Shown here piece by piece: positions 8,844-18,288 of a stretch of DNA of 64,000 nucleotides (the first letter of the stretch is position 1; every line of letters starts with the position of its first letter). Where the stretch lies: contig NZ_JAKJHW010000004.1 in NCBI RefSeq assembly GCF_021646685.1, positions 62,001 to 126,000 of the forward strand, given 5' to 3'. Under the pieces are notes generated by a model. It searched no databases and was not told the DNA's origin. It saw nothing but the letters and a program-made list of their open reading frames with translations. This stretch comes from Pseudalkalibacillus salsuginis (GTDB taxonomy: Bacteria > Bacillota > Bacilli > Bacillales > Fictibacillaceae). Both the position numbers and the translations under genes were made by a program.

Positions 8844-9563
8844 ATGGGGAAGCTGAAACTGCGATTTACGTTATTCTGGTACAAACTCTTGATCAAACTG
8901 GGTGTGAAGACAGAAGAAATCTATTACATAGGCGGAAATGAAGCCCTTCCATCACCCCTATCGAAAGATGAAGAAGCTTTATTGTTGAAAAAGCTGCCTA
9001 AAGGAGACAAGGCGGCAAGGGCAGTCTTGATCGAGAGGAATTTGCGTCTTGTCGTGTATATTGCGAGAAAGTTCGAAAACACCGGCATCAATATTGAAGA
9101 TCTGATCAGTATCGGTACGATCGGGTTAATAAAAGCTGTCAACACGTTCAACCCTGAAAAGAAAATCAAACTAGCTACTTACGCTTCAAGATGTATTGAA
9201 AATGAAATCTTGATGTATTTACGGCGCAATAACAAAACACGTTCAGAAGTATCATTTGATGAACCATTGAATGTAGACTGGGATGGTAATGAATTATTAT
9301 TATCCGATGTGTTGGGAACTGAGGAAGATATCATCACGCGGGATATTGAAGCGAATGTGGATCGGAAATTATTGGTCAAAGCCCTTTATACATTATCTCC
9401 GAGGGAAAAACAGATCATGGAACTCAGATTCGGCCTTGCGGGTGGTGAAGAGAAAACACAAAAGGATGTTGCGGATTTATTGGGTATTTCGCAATCCTAT
9501 ATCTCTAGACTTGAAAAGCGGATCATCAAAAGACTTCAAAAAGAATTCAATAAAATGATATAG
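8844..9563 (+). CDS. sigE: RNA polymerase sporulation sigma factor pro-sigma-E
   Basis: Early mother-cell sigma factor of sporulation, 239 residues. The N-terminal pro-sequence ([20 protein letters not shown]...) is amphipathic and would be cut near residue 27, just before EIYYIGG, by SpoIIGA encoded directly upstream. Region 2 ([15 protein letters not shown], about 68-82; [32 protein letters not shown]) and region 4 with its helix-turn-helix ([21 protein letters not shown], about 210-230) are complete. The ribosome site is GGGGAGG just before 8844. Confidence 0.97.
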   Translation: MGKLKLRFTLFWYKLLIKLGVKTEEIYYIGGNEALPSPLSKDEEALLLKKLPKGDKAARAVLIERNLRLVVYIARKFENTGINIEDLISIGTIGLIKAVNTFNPEKKIKLATYASRCIENEILMYLRRNNKTRSEVSFDEPLNVDWDGNELLLSDVLGTEEDIITRDIEANVDRKLLVKALYTLSPREKQIMELRFGLAGGEEKTQKDVADLLGISQSYISRLEKRIIKRLQKEFNKMI

Positions 9564-9571
9564 AGGAACAT

Positions 9572-9611
9572 AAGAAGACATGCCGTATACACACATGACG
9601 GCTGTCTTTTT
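9572..9611 (+). terminator. Intrinsic terminator after sigE
   Basis: AGACATGCCG pairs with CGGCTGTCT across a 13-base loop, followed by seven T residues. Confidence 0.8.
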
Positions 9612-9649
9612 TTGTGTACCCTTGGATTTCTGGTAGGTATAATCGTGTG

Positions 9650-9733
9650 CCGAGTTGGGAATGGAACGTGGAAGTTAGGAATTGGCCCACTGAAGTTGGG
9701 AATAAAGGAGCCGAAGTTAGGAATTGGACCATA
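9650..9733. repeat. Degenerate tandem repeat, four units of about 21 bases
   Basis: Four units begin at about 9650, 9670, 9692 and 9713. The core is GAAGTTAGGAATTGG with G/A variation (GAGTTGGGAATGG, GAAGTTAGGAATTGG, GAAGTTGGGAATAAA, GAAGTTAGGAATTGG). The block lies between the sigE terminator and the sigG promoter. Read on the minus strand it encodes repeated PIPNF peptides in an open frame that lacks a convincing ribosome site, so it is treated as repeat DNA rather than as a gene. Confidence 0.65.
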
Positions 9734-9854
9734 ACAGTTTTCGTCAGGATTTTTCGAACAACCCATGAACTCCAGATGTGTTTCCATGACTGGATTCTTT
9801 CGAAATTCATCCAATTAATATCGCATAATCAGGTTCAATAATTTAGGAGCTTGT

Positions 9855-9883
9855 GCATAAATTTTCCTTCTCAGGAGATACTT
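9855..9883 (+). promoter_or_regulatory. SigF/SigG-type promoter of sigG
   Basis: GCATA at 9855-9859 is followed after 14 bases by GGAGATACTT at 9874-9883. The latter matches the forespore SigF -10 pattern GGNRANAMTW at every position. The ribosome site and sigG start follow at a suitable distance. Confidence 0.7.
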
Positions 9884-9918
9884 TATTTTGACAGTAACTC
9901 CCAATTGGAGGGGAAGAT

Positions 9919-10701
9919 ATGACACGAAATAAAGTAGAAATTTGTGGTGTAGATACATCTAAGCTTCCAGTGTTGAAAAACCCTGAAATGAGAGTGTTAT
10001 TCAAAGAAATGCAGAATGGGGATTTATCAGCAAGAGAAAAACTTGTGAATGGGAATCTGAGATTAGTCCTGAGTGTGATCCAACGATTTAACAACCGGGG
10101 TGAATATGTCGACGATTTATTCCAGGTCGGTTGCATCGGATTGATGAAATCGATCGATAATTTCGATCTAGGTCAAAATGTCAAGTTTTCAACCTATGCG
10201 GTCCCGATGATCATTGGTGAGATACGGAGGTATTTGCGTGATAACAATCCGATTAGGGTCTCGAGATCGTTGCGGGATATTGCTTATAAAGCCTTGCAGG
10301 TTCGTGATAAGATCGTCAGCAAAGAATCACGAGAACCGAACCCGACGGAAATTGCACGTGAACTAGGTGTTACAAAAGAAGAAGTTGTTTTTGCCCTTGA
10401 TGCTATTCAAGATCCTGTTTCATTATTTGAGCCAATTTACAATGATGGCGGTGAACCTATCTATGTGATGGATCAGATAAGTGATGATAAACAGAAGGAT
10501 TATCAGTGGATCGAGGAAATTGCATTGAGAGAAGCGATGACGCGATTGAATCAGAGGGAAAAATTGATTTTGACGATGAGGTTTTTCCAAGGAAAAACCC
10601 AAATGGAAGTAGCTGATGAAATCGGTATTTCCCAGGCGCAAGTATCCCGTTTGGAAAAAGCCGCGATCACTCAAATGAATAAAAGTATTCAAAGCAGTTG
10701 A
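9919..10701 (+). CDS. sigG: RNA polymerase sporulation sigma factor sigma-G
   Basis: Late forespore sigma factor, 260 residues. The N-terminus MTRNKVEICGVDTSKLPVLK is a signature of SigG. Region 2 (LRLVLSVIQRFNNRGEYVDD; FQVGCIGLMKSIDNFD), region 3 and the region 4 helix-turn-helix (EVADEIGISQAQVSRLEKAA, about 233-252) are intact. A TTGGAGGGG ribosome site precedes the ATG. Separate transcription from a forespore promoter, plus readthrough from spoIIG, is the known Bacillus arrangement and fits the terminator and promoter seen here. Confidence 0.98.
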   Translation: MTRNKVEICGVDTSKLPVLKNPEMRVLFKEMQNGDLSAREKLVNGNLRLVLSVIQRFNNRGEYVDDLFQVGCIGLMKSIDNFDLGQNVKFSTYAVPMIIGEIRRYLRDNNPIRVSRSLRDIAYKALQVRDKIVSKESREPNPTEIARELGVTKEEVVFALDAIQDPVSLFEPIYNDGGEPIYVMDQISDDKQKDYQWIEEIALREAMTRLNQREKLILTMRFFQGKTQMEVADEIGISQAQVSRLEKAAITQMNKSIQSS

Positions 10702-10707
10702 AGTTGA

Positions 10708-10746
10708 GAGAAGTCGACATAAATGTGAGTCGGCTTCTTTTTTTGT
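10708..10746 (+). terminator. Intrinsic terminator after sigG
   Basis: AGAAGTCGAC pairs with GTCGGCTTCT over a 9-base loop, followed by a T run. Confidence 0.85.
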
Positions 10747-10868
10747 TCATTGTTATATCGCCTTGTCATATATTTTATAAAGAAACATTGTTTGTACTTA
10801 TTTTTTCAGAAGGTTTAACAGCTTTTCTTAGTTAAAAACATCTTTTAAAAAAGTCAGGGGCGATTACA

Positions 10869-11156
10869 GTGATAAAAATTTCCGAATTTCAAGTCAAGGA
10901 TGTTGTCAATGTATCCAACGGACGAAAATTAGGCCATATTGCGGATCTTGAGATCAATCTTAATTCTGGGAAGATAGAAGCGATCGTCATCCCCGGGGCA
11001 GGCAGGATGATGGGATTCATGAGGAAAGAAAATGATATCATAATCCCATGGAGGGACATTGTCAAAATCGGTAAAGACGTCATTCTCGTCAGGTTTGAGG
11101 AACATTCTGGAAATGAGTTGGCTCCACAAGGGTTCCATAATTCTTCAAAGAATTAA
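10869..11156 (+). CDS. ylmC: PRC-barrel protein, YlmC/YmxH family
   Basis: A 95-residue single PRC-barrel domain protein beginning MIKISEFQVKDVVNVSNGRKLG, with the family's conserved turn (GKIEAIVIPG) and IPWRDIVKIGKDVILV. Members of the YlmC/YmxH family occur next to sporulation genes in Bacillus; the molecular function is not known. The start is GTG with CAGGGGCG upstream. B. subtilis has ylmA between sigG and ylmC; it is absent here. Confidence 0.85.
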   Translation: MIKISEFQVKDVVNVSNGRKLGHIADLEINLNSGKIEAIVIPGAGRMMGFMRKENDIIIPWRDIVKIGKDVILVRFEEHSGNELAPQGFHNSSKN

Positions 11157-11261
11157 AATGAGCAACGTATTCTCCAACAATTCAACAACTTATGATAAAA
11201 TAAGAAGAGCTAAGCTTGTTATCGACAGAGATTCACAATGATGATTGTTGGAGGGTTGAAA

Positions 11262-12074
11262 GTGGCTGATCCTTTTACACTTGAACACCGCACCTACTAC
11301 GGAATCGAAAAAACACTTGATAAGGTGACCGCAGGTTTTTCTACAAGGCATGGCGGGGTGAGCCAAGAGCCATTTCGTTCCCTGAATTTAGGTTTGCATG
11401 TCAATGATGATGTGGAAAATATCATTGAAAACAGGAGACGCTTGGCTGAAGCGATCGGTACTCAGCTTAACCAGTGGGTTTTTGCTCACCAAGTCCATGA
11501 CAATCAGATTCAGAAGGTTGGACAAAATGACAAGGGCAAGGGTTCAAACTCCTATAATTCGGGAATGATTGGGAAAGATGGATTGTATACGAAGGAGAAT
11601 GACATTGTTCTTGCCCTTGCCTATGCAGACTGTGTACCGATTTATTTCTTTTCAAATGAGGTCCAAATAGCAGGCATCGCTCATGCTGGATGGAAAGGTA
11701 CTGTGAAAGGAATTGCTCCCCGGATGATCGAAACCTGGGTAAACGAGGAAAATGTGCCTGTTGAATCAGTCCATGTGGTTGTCGGTCCATCAATCCACCA
11801 TTGTTGTTATGAGGTCGATCAACGTGTCATCTCACAGGTTGATGATGCTCTGGAAAGAGTTGATGATAGACCTTATACTTCAAAGGGAGATTACAAATAT
11901 CAGTTGAACCTTCAGCAATTGAATAAGCAGCTTCTAATGAAAATAGGTGTTTTAGAAGAGAATATCCGTATTACATCCCTTTGTACAAGCTGCAATGTAA
12001 ATGAATTTTTTTCTCATCGCAAAGAAAAGGGATCAACTGGAAGGATGTTAGGTTTCATTAAGTTGGATCACTAG
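11262..12074 (+). CDS. ylmD: Purine nucleoside phosphorylase / multicopper-like YlmD (PgeF family)
   Basis: A 270-residue DUF152 (YfiH/laccase-domain) protein. Family members have purine nucleoside phosphorylase/adenosine deaminase activity, and E. coli PgeF edits muropeptides. Zinc-site motifs are visible: STRHGGVS, ADCVPIYFF, HAGWKGTVKGI and CTSCNVNEFFSHRKEKGSTGRM. An ATG at 11238 is in frame, but the GTG at 11262 stands six bases after GGAGGG (11250-11255) and is the more likely start. ylmE follows almost directly. Confidence 0.88.
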   Translation: MADPFTLEHRTYYGIEKTLDKVTAGFSTRHGGVSQEPFRSLNLGLHVNDDVENIIENRRRLAEAIGTQLNQWVFAHQVHDNQIQKVGQNDKGKGSNSYNSGMIGKDGLYTKENDIVLALAYADCVPIYFFSNEVQIAGIAHAGWKGTVKGIAPRMIETWVNEENVPVESVHVVVGPSIHHCCYEVDQRVISQVDDALERVDDRPYTSKGDYKYQLNLQQLNKQLLMKIGVLEENIRITSLCTSCNVNEFFSHRKEKGSTGRMLGFIKLDH

Positions 12075-12092
12075 GAGGTGTACATTCAAAGA

Positions 12093-12770
12093 TTGAGTAT
12101 ATCAAAAAACTTGCGACAGATTAAAAATGATATAGCTGAGGCTTGTCAAAACGCAAATAGAGATCACGAAAAGGTGTCAATCATCGCAGTGACAAAATAC
12201 GTCAGTGTCGAAACTGCACAAGAAGCGGTTTCAGCAGGGATTGTCCATCTTGGCGAGAATCGAGATGATGGGTTTTTACATAAATATGAACAGGTCAATG
12301 GGGATGTCCAATGGCATTTTATTGGTACACTTCAATCCCGAAAAGTGAAATCGATCATTGACAAGGTCGATTATATCCATTCATTGGACCGGATGTCACT
12401 CGCGAAGGAAATCAACAAGAGGATAAACCGCAAGATCAAATGTTTTGTCCAAGTCAATGTTTCAGGGGAAGACTCGAAGCACGGCTTAAATGCGGAAGAA
12501 ACAATAGAATTTATCAAAAAAGTCTCGCAATATGAGAATATTGAAATTGTAGGATTAATGACGATGGCTCCATTCATATCTGATGAAGAAAGGCTTAGAG
12601 CGATCTTTCGCACGATGCGTTTACTGAAAGAGGAAGTACAAGCCTTAGGCCTTTCACACGCACCTTGTACAGAGCTATCCATGGGAATGTCGAATGACTA
12701 TAAGATTGCCGTAGAGGAAGGCGCTACTTTTATCCGTATCGGCACATCACTAGTTGGTAAAGAAATATGA
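12093..12770 (+). CDS. ylmE: PLP-homeostasis protein, YggS/YlmE family
   Basis: A 225-residue alanine-racemase-fold protein of the YggS/PLPBP family, which binds PLP and keeps vitamin B6 and amino-acid pools balanced. The PLP lysine lies in IIAVTKYVSVETAQEA, and the family segments GENRDD, WHFIGTLQSRKVK, LMTMAP and ELSMGMSNDYKIAVEEGATFIRIG are present. The first in-frame codon, GTG at 12078, lies inside the ribosome site AGGAGGTG (12073-12080), so the TTG at 12093 (MSISKNL) is the likely start. sepF follows by 12 bases. Confidence 0.9.
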   Translation: MSISKNLRQIKNDIAEACQNANRDHEKVSIIAVTKYVSVETAQEAVSAGIVHLGENRDDGFLHKYEQVNGDVQWHFIGTLQSRKVKSIIDKVDYIHSLDRMSLAKEINKRINRKIKCFVQVNVSGEDSKHGLNAEETIEFIKKVSQYENIEIVGLMTMAPFISDEERLRAIFRTMRLLKEEVQALGLSHAPCTELSMGMSNDYKIAVEEGATFIRIGTSLVGKEI

Positions 12771-12782
12771 GGAGGGCTCTCC

Positions 12783-13211
12783 ATGGGAATTAAATCAAGG
12801 TTGAAGAATTTTTTTGCATTTGATGATGATTTATATGAAGAAGAAGTTTATGAGGTAGAACAGCCTGAAAGTGAAGATGTCGAGCCGATGTCTCGTTCAC
12901 GTCGGGATCAGAAGAGTCAAAATATCGTAAGCTTACAAAGTGTCCAACAGCAAGTGAAAGTCGTCCTGATCGAACCGAGGACATACTCTGAAGCACAAGA
13001 GATTGCAGACCAATTGAAGAACAGAAGAGCAGTCGTAATGAATCTGCAGAGAATCCCGCTTGACCAGGCAAAACGAATTGTCGATTTTCTCAGCGGTACT
13101 GTGTACGCAATCGGTGGAGATATTCAAAAACTTGGTCCGAACACTTTCATGTGCACACCTGATAATGTAGACGTTTCAGGTACGATCTCTGAAATGACAG
13201 GTGAAGAATAG
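12783..13211 (+). CDS. sepF: Cell division protein SepF
   Basis: SepF is an FtsZ-interacting membrane anchor that bundles and arches FtsZ filaments. The 142-residue product has the N-terminal amphipathic helix ([13 protein letters not shown]), an acidic disordered linker (about 15-55) and the SepF/DUF552 core with [25 protein letters not shown] (about 63-87) and [19 protein letters not shown]. An AGGAGGG site precedes it. Position between ylmE and ylmG is canonical. Confidence 0.96.
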   Translation: MGIKSRLKNFFAFDDDLYEEEVYEVEQPESEDVEPMSRSRRDQKSQNIVSLQSVQQQVKVVLIEPRTYSEAQEIADQLKNRRAVVMNLQRIPLDQAKRIVDFLSGTVYAIGGDIQKLGPNTFMCTPDNVDVSGTISEMTGEE

Positions 13212-13236
13212 AAGCTTAAAAGGGTGGTTATAGAGA

Positions 13237-13491
13237 ATGCTAGAAGATATTCTAATATTTGCAATAGGAGCTTATCGATGGTTGATCATCATTTATATTT
13301 TCATGTCTTGGGTACCGAATGCGAGAGAGTCGTCCTTTGGTCAATTTTTAGGGTCAATTTGTGAACCGTTCCTCTCTCAATTCAGAAAAATCATACCACC
13401 TCTTGGCATGATCGATCTGTCCCCGATCGCGGCATTGTTTGCACTGTTCTTTGCCGAGATAGGTGTACGTGCCTTATTCGATTATTTGTAG
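13237..13491 (+). CDS. ylmG: YggT family membrane protein YlmG
   Basis: An 84-residue two-helix membrane protein with the family's central segment WVPNARESSFGQFLGSICEP (about 25-44). YggT proteins are associated with division or membrane organisation, but the mechanism is unclear. It lies 25 bases after sepF and 8 bases before ylmH. Confidence 0.88.
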   Translation: MLEDILIFAIGAYRWLIIIYIFMSWVPNARESSFGQFLGSICEPFLSQFRKIIPPLGMIDLSPIAALFALFFAEIGVRALFDYL

Positions 13492-13499
13492 GTGTTGAT

Positions 13500-14279
13500 A
13501 TGTCGATATATGATCATTTCAGACCAGAAGAACAGCCATTTGTCGATCAAGTGTTGGAATGGCGGAAACTCGTACTGGATCAATACAGGGTCAAAGTTAC
13601 GGATTTCCTGGATCCCAGGGAGCAGCAGATTGTAAAATCTCTTCTTGGTACGAATGATGAAGTCCGGTTTGAAATCTGGAAGGGGTACAAGGGCATTGAA
13701 CGTTCAAGAGCCTTGCTGTACCCCATTTATTATGTACCTCAAGAGGAAGACTTTGAAATCGTATGTTTTGAAGCAGACTATCCCTCCAAATTTGTCACCA
13801 TCCATCATTCAGATGTGCTTGGCTCTTTAATGAGCCTGGGCTTGAAGCGGAAGAAATTCGGTGATATTTTAATGGATGACTCCAAATTTCAACTTATTCT
13901 CGCAAGTGAGATAGCCGATTATGTCCGTTTGAATTTCAATTCGGTAGGGAAAACATCTGTAAGCATGAATGTGATGTCACCTGAAAATGTGGTCGGCAGA
14001 GATGAAGAATGGGCGACGGCAACGAGTACAGTCAGTTCCCTGAGATTGGATGTCGTGTTGTCTGAGATATTCCGCCTATCACGGACAAAGGTGGTACCTT
14101 ACATAACGAACAAAAAAGTAAAGCTGAATTGGAAGATTGTCGATCAGCCCTCAAGGAGTTTAGAAGAGGGAGACCATCTTTCTGTACGAGGTATGGGAAG
14201 AGCGAAACTCATTTCTGTTGATGGCAAGAGTAAAAAAGGGAAATGGAAACTTACGTATGGTGCAAAAAATTCCAAATAA
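13500..14279 (+). CDS. ylmH: S4-domain RNA-binding protein YlmH
   Basis: A 259-residue protein with an N-terminal about 75-residue domain, a central region and a C-terminal S4 RNA-binding domain (about 182-255: SSLRLDVVLSEIFRLSRTK ... DHLSVRGMGRAKL). Bacillus YlmH binds the 50S subunit with peptidyl-tRNA and can assist ribosome-associated quality control in place of RqcP. That gives a functional link to rqcH, encoded at about 34-35.5 kb. The start follows a TAGGTG site closely behind ylmG. Confidence 0.9.
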   Translation: MSIYDHFRPEEQPFVDQVLEWRKLVLDQYRVKVTDFLDPREQQIVKSLLGTNDEVRFEIWKGYKGIERSRALLYPIYYVPQEEDFEIVCFEADYPSKFVTIHHSDVLGSLMSLGLKRKKFGDILMDDSKFQLILASEIADYVRLNFNSVGKTSVSMNVMSPENVVGRDEEWATATSTVSSLRLDVVLSEIFRLSRTKVVPYITNKKVKLNWKIVDQPSRSLEEGDHLSVRGMGRAKLISVDGKSKKGKWKLTYGAKNSK

Positions 14280-14347
14280 GAGAAGGATTTGGTAATGAAT
14301 ATGTCGAAATTGAAAGAAAGTAAAGACATCGATACGGGGGTGGCGTC

Positions 14348-14872
14348 ATGCCTTTAACACCATTGGATATTCATAATAAGGAATTCAATCGTGGTTTTCG
14401 AGGATATGATGAGGATGAAGTTAACGAATTTTTAGATCAAGTTATCAAAGATTATGAAGGTGTCATTCGTGAAAAGAAAGACTTGCAGGAAAAGCTGGAG
14501 AAAATGGAAGAGAAGCTTTCCTACTTTACGAACATTGAAGAAACGTTGAACAAGTCGATCGTGGTTGCACAGGAAACGGGCGAAGAAGTAAAGCGCAATG
14601 CAAACAAGGAAGCACGCTTGATTGTAAAAGAAGCAGAGAAAAATGCTGATCGGATCATAAATGAAGCACTGTCAAAATCAAGGAAAATCATGCTGGATAT
14701 CGAAGAACTGAAAAAACAATCTTCCGTTTACCGCACACGTTTTCGAATGTTGATTGAAGCTCAACTGGAAATGCTGAAAAATGAGGATTGGGACCATCTC
14801 ATGCCTCCAGAAGAAGAAGATGAACAGCACCAGCTTGAAGAATCGGATGTTGAAAAAGCAAACATAACTTGA
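14348..14872 (+). CDS. divIVA: Septum site-determining protein DivIVA
   Basis: DivIVA recognises negatively curved membrane at poles and septa and recruits MinJ, and in sporulation RacA. The 174-residue product starts with the diagnostic membrane-binding crossed-loop segment PLDIHNKEFNRGFRGYDEDEV (about 5-25), continues as a long coiled coil (about 30-145) and has an acidic, Gln-rich tail. The stop overlaps the -35 box of the ileS promoter. Confidence 0.96.
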   Translation: MPLTPLDIHNKEFNRGFRGYDEDEVNEFLDQVIKDYEGVIREKKDLQEKLEKMEEKLSYFTNIEETLNKSIVVAQETGEEVKRNANKEARLIVKEAEKNADRIINEALSKSRKIMLDIEELKKQSSVYRTRFRMLIEAQLEMLKNEDWDHLMPPEEEDEQHQLEESDVEKANIT

Positions 14873-14898
14873 CGAAGCATTTTTGAATCCGGTATACT
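14869..14898 (+). promoter_or_regulatory. Sigma-A promoter of the ileS T-box leader
   Basis: TTGACG at 14869-14874 and TATACT at 14893-14898, spaced 18. The -35 overlaps the divIVA stop codon. Transcription would begin near 14905, directly before the T-box stem I. Confidence 0.75.
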
Positions 14899-14914
14899 TT
14901 GATGACAGGAACAT

Positions 14915-15166
14915 ATACTTACTAAGATGGGGACAGTACGATCAGGCCATCTTTCAAAGCGAATCGGGGTTGGTGGAAGCCCGACAAAGAGTCTGGTAAG
15001 GAAGATCACCCCGGAGTACCGCGCTGAATAAAATACGAGTAAGCAGCGGCGTTTCATTCACGTTAAGAATGCTGAGTGGTTTGTATGAACTTATAGTTGA
15101 TACAGACTATTAGGGTGGTACCGCGAGTCAACCTTCTCGTCCCTATTGGGATGAGAAGGTTTTTTA
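14915..15166 (+). ncRNA. T-box leader controlling ileS (isoleucine specifier ATC)
   Basis: The conserved T-box AGGGTGGTACCGCG lies at 15112-15125. Upstream, stem I has the apical GGTTGGTGGAAGCC pattern and a specifier region GGAAG-ATC-ACCCCGGAG, with the ATC triplet at 15005-15007, an isoleucine codon. A terminator hairpin (AACCTTCTC ... GAGAAGGTT plus T run, 15130-15166) can be replaced by the antiterminator pairing of the T-box. Uncharged tRNA-Ile should therefore raise ileS expression. About 135 bases between this terminator and the ileS start hold nothing else recognisable. Confidence 0.92.
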
Positions 15167-15301
15167 TTTCATTCAAATCGGATGAAAATCTTTATTGCTG
15201 TAAAAGTGAACGATTGCTCAGCTTGTCAGAAAGCTCTGATTCGCTACATTCACATCAACAAATGAGAGTAAAAAGAAATTTTGGAAGGGCAGGAGAGGCT
15301 T

Positions 15302-18064
15302 ATGGATTACAAAGACACGTTATTGATGCCAAAGACTGATTTCCCGATGCGGGGCGGTCTTCCGAACAAGGAGCCGAACATTCAGGACACATGGAATCAA
15401 CAAAAGATTTATGAAAAAGTACTAGAGAAAACGAAAGACCAACCGAAATTCATTTTGCATGATGGACCTCCATATGCAAATGACAATATTCATCTCGGGC
15501 ATGCTGAGAACAAAGTTTTGAAAGACATCATCGTCCGTTATAAATCCATGAATGGCTTCAATGCGCCATATGTTCCTGGATGGGATACACATGGATTGCC
15601 GATCGAGACAGCACTAGCTAAAAAAAAGAAAGTGGATCGGAAAAAACATACAATCGCTGAGTTCCGTAGAATGTGTGCTGACTACGCGCTAGAGCAGGTT
15701 GAATTGCAGAAAGAACAATTCAAACGTCTAGGTGTACGGGGCGATTGGGATAACCCATACATCACACTGAATAAGGAATACGAAGCAGAACAAATCAAAG
15801 TCTTCGGTGAAATGGCGAACAGAGGGTTGATCTATAAAGGGAAAAAGCCTGTTTATTGGTCTCCGTCATCTGAATCAGCATTTGCTGAGGCGGAGATCGA
15901 GTATAAAGACAAACGTTCACCATCCATCTATGTTGGGTTCAGAATAAAGGATGGGAAAGGTGTCGTTGATGAAGATGTTTCTGTAGTCATTTGGACGACC
16001 ACACCATGGACGATTCCGGCCAATCTCGGGATTTCAGTCCATCCTGATTATAACTATGTCGTCGTGGAAACTGCAGGGAACAACTATCTGGTGGCAGAAG
16101 ATCTTCTAGAACAGTTGACAGAAGTATTGGAGTGGGAATCTCCAAAAGTTATAAAGCAGATGAAAGGGAAAGACCTTGATAAGGTGGTTGCAAAGCATCC
16201 GTTTTATGATAGAGAGTCGTTAGTAATGCTAAGCGATCACGTCACTACCGAATCAGGTACTGGATGTGTCCATACTGCTCCAGGCCACGGAGAAGATGAC
16301 TTTAAAGTCGGGAAGCGTTATGGAATCGGAATCCTATGCCCGGTTGATGATAAAGGCATTATGACAGAGGAAGCACCAGGCTTTGAAGGCATGTTCTATG
16401 ATGATGCCAATAAACCGATCACAGAGAAACTCCAGGAGTCAGGTGCATTGCTTAAATTGGACTTCATCACCCACTCCTATCCGCATGACTGGAGAACGAA
16501 GAAACCGATCATTTTCCGAGTGACGGACCAGTGGTTTGCATCGATTGATAAAATCAAGGATCAGATCCTTGCAGAAATCAAAAATGTCAAATGGTATCCA
16601 CACTGGGGCGAAACTCGCCTCCACAACATGGTCAAGGACCGCGAGGATTGGTGTATTTCGCGCCAAAGAGCTTGGGGTGTACCAATTCCAGTGTTCTATG
16701 GTGAAGATGGCGAGCCGATCATCAAACCAGAAACGATCGAACATATTTCGAATCTGTTCCGTGAGCATGGATCGAATGTCTGGTTCGAATGGGATGCCAA
16801 GGATCTTTTGCCTGAAGGGTTCAAATCAGAACATAGCCCGAATGGGGAATTCACAAAAGAAACAGATATCATGGATGTCTGGTTCGACTCTGGCTCATCA
16901 CATCAAAGCGTGTTGAACGAGCGTCCTGAATTACAGCGGCCTGCTGATGTTTATTTGGAGGGGACAGACCAATACAGAGGTTGGTTCAATTCTTCTTTAT
17001 CAACAAGTGTAGCTGTGACTGGAAAATCCCCGTACAAGACAATCATCACTCATGGATTCGTACTTGATGGTGAAGGTAAGAAGATGAGTAAGTCCTTAGG
17101 CAATGTCATCGATCCGATGAAGGTCATGAAGCAACTAGGGGCGGACATTATACGTCTTTGGGTTTCTTCTGTGGATTATCAATCCGATGTACGTGTATCT
17201 GACGAGATTTTGAAGCAGGTTTCTGAAGTATATCGTAAAATCCGCAACACACTCCGTTTCATGCTCGGGAATCTGAATGGGTTCGATCCTGTGAAGCATC
17301 GTGTGGCATATGAAGATATGAACGAGCTTGATCAATACATGCTGGTCAAAGTGAATGAGTTGGTTGGACGGGTGAAGGATGCTTATGATGATTATCAATT
17401 TTCTTCTGTTTATAATGCGATCCACAATTTCTGTACGATCGAATTAAGTTCATTCTATCTTGATCTGGCAAAAGACACTCTGTATATTGAAGCAGAAGAT
17501 GATCATAAACGGCGTTCAATGCAAACCGTATTGTATGATTGTGTGGTAGCGCTGACACAGCTTGTCACACCGATCATTCCGCATACAGCGGATGAAGTTT
17601 GGCAGTATATCCCTGGTGAAAAGGAAGAAAGTGTCCAATTGACGAGGATTTCTGATACCAAGAATTATCGGAATGCCGAAGATCTTTTAGCCAAATGGGA
17701 TCAAATGTTGGATATCCGTGATGAAGTATTGAAGGCACTGGAAAATGCACGTAATAAAAAAGAAATCGGTAAATCACTTGCAGCATCCATCGAGCTTTAT
17801 CCGAATGCAAAAGCGAAAGAGCTGCTGAACAATGCAGGTGAACTTGATAAATTCTTCATTGTATCGCATGCTGCAGTCGCAGGAGATAAGGAACATGCTC
17901 CAGAACATGCTGATGTGTATGAACAAGTTGGAGTTGTCGTAAAGGCAGCTGAAGGTGAAACCTGTGAGCGCTGCTGGACAGTGACGCCGACTGTCGGTCA
18001 AGACGAGAAACACCCGACGTTATGTACACGCTGTGCAACAATCGTGACTGAGAATTATCAATAA
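15302..18064 (+). CDS. ileS: Isoleucine--tRNA ligase
   Basis: Class I aminoacyl-tRNA synthetase charging tRNA-Ile, 920 residues, the normal bacterial length. Seen are the ATP motif HLGHAENK (HIGH box, about 58-61), the editing-domain segment [13 protein letters not shown], the KMSKSLGN signature (about 591-598) and a C-terminal zinc site (CERCW ... CTRCA). A TTG at 15281 is in frame, but AGGAG at 15291-15295 points to the ATG at 15302 ([19 protein letters not shown]), which matches Bacillus IleS. Controlled by the T-box upstream. Confidence 0.97.
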   Translation: MDYKDTLLMPKTDFPMRGGLPNKEPNIQDTWNQQKIYEKVLEKTKDQPKFILHDGPPYANDNIHLGHAENKVLKDIIVRYKSMNGFNAPYVPGWDTHGLPIETALAKKKKVDRKKHTIAEFRRMCADYALEQVELQKEQFKRLGVRGDWDNPYITLNKEYEAEQIKVFGEMANRGLIYKGKKPVYWSPSSESAFAEAEIEYKDKRSPSIYVGFRIKDGKGVVDEDVSVVIWTTTPWTIPANLGISVHPDYNYVVVETAGNNYLVAEDLLEQLTEVLEWESPKVIKQMKGKDLDKVVAKHPFYDRESLVMLSDHVTTESGTGCVHTAPGHGEDDFKVGKRYGIGILCPVDDKGIMTEEAPGFEGMFYDDANKPITEKLQESGALLKLDFITHSYPHDWRTKKPIIFRVTDQWFASIDKIKDQILAEIKNVKWYPHWGETRLHNMVKDREDWCISRQRAWGVPIPVFYGEDGEPIIKPETIEHISNLFREHGSNVWFEWDAKDLLPEGFKSEHSPNGEFTKETDIMDVWFDSGSSHQSVLNERPELQRPADVYLEGTDQYRGWFNSSLSTSVAVTGKSPYKTIITHGFVLDGEGKKMSKSLGNVIDPMKVMKQLGADIIRLWVSSVDYQSDVRVSDEILKQVSEVYRKIRNTLRFMLGNLNGFDPVKHRVAYEDMNELDQYMLVKVNELVGRVKDAYDDYQFSSVYNAIHNFCTIELSSFYLDLAKDTLYIEAEDDHKRRSMQTVLYDCVVALTQLVTPIIPHTADEVWQYIPGEKEESVQLTRISDTKNYRNAEDLLAKWDQMLDIRDEVLKALENARNKKEIGKSLAASIELYPNAKAKELLNNAGELDKFFIVSHAAVAGDKEHAPEHADVYEQVGVVVKAAEGETCERCWTVTPTVGQDEKHPTLCTRCATIVTENYQ

Positions 18065-18078
18065 ATACAACCATGGGA

Positions 18079-18107
18079 AAGCTGCTCTGTTTTGAGCAGC
18101 TTTTTTA
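18079..18107 (+). terminator. Intrinsic terminator after ileS
   Basis: AAGCTGCTC-TGTTTT-GAGCAGCTT followed by a T run. Confidence 0.9.
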
Positions 18108-18235
18108 TGGTTTTATGATACAAATCGATCGTGAAAAACCGTATGTAAGGTACTCATAGAAGCTTTATGGGACCGTTGAAGAACACAAAAACGAGGGACT
18201 CTAACAACCGTTTTTGCCAACTTTGTGTTGTAAAA

Positions 18236-18265
18236 TGAATCGGTCTGGTCAAACTATAACTACTA
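18236..18265 (+). promoter_or_regulatory. SigG-like promoter before ylyA
   Basis: TGAATC at 18236-18241 and ACTACTA at 18259-18265 are spaced 17, close to the SigG pattern TGAATA and CATACTA. The AGGAAGGAAG ribosome site begins about where transcription would start. An AACACAAA/TTTGTGTT inverted pair lies upstream (18182-18189 and 18222-18229). Confidence 0.5.
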
Positions 18266-18288
18266 TGCAATAGGAAGGAAGTATCGTC

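Noticed and set aside
9536-9814. Minus-strand frame of 92 codons with PIPNF-type peptide repeats
   Set aside because: It is the translation of the tandem DNA repeat, overlaps the sigE 3' end and terminator, and has no convincing ribosome site; kept only as repeat DNA.
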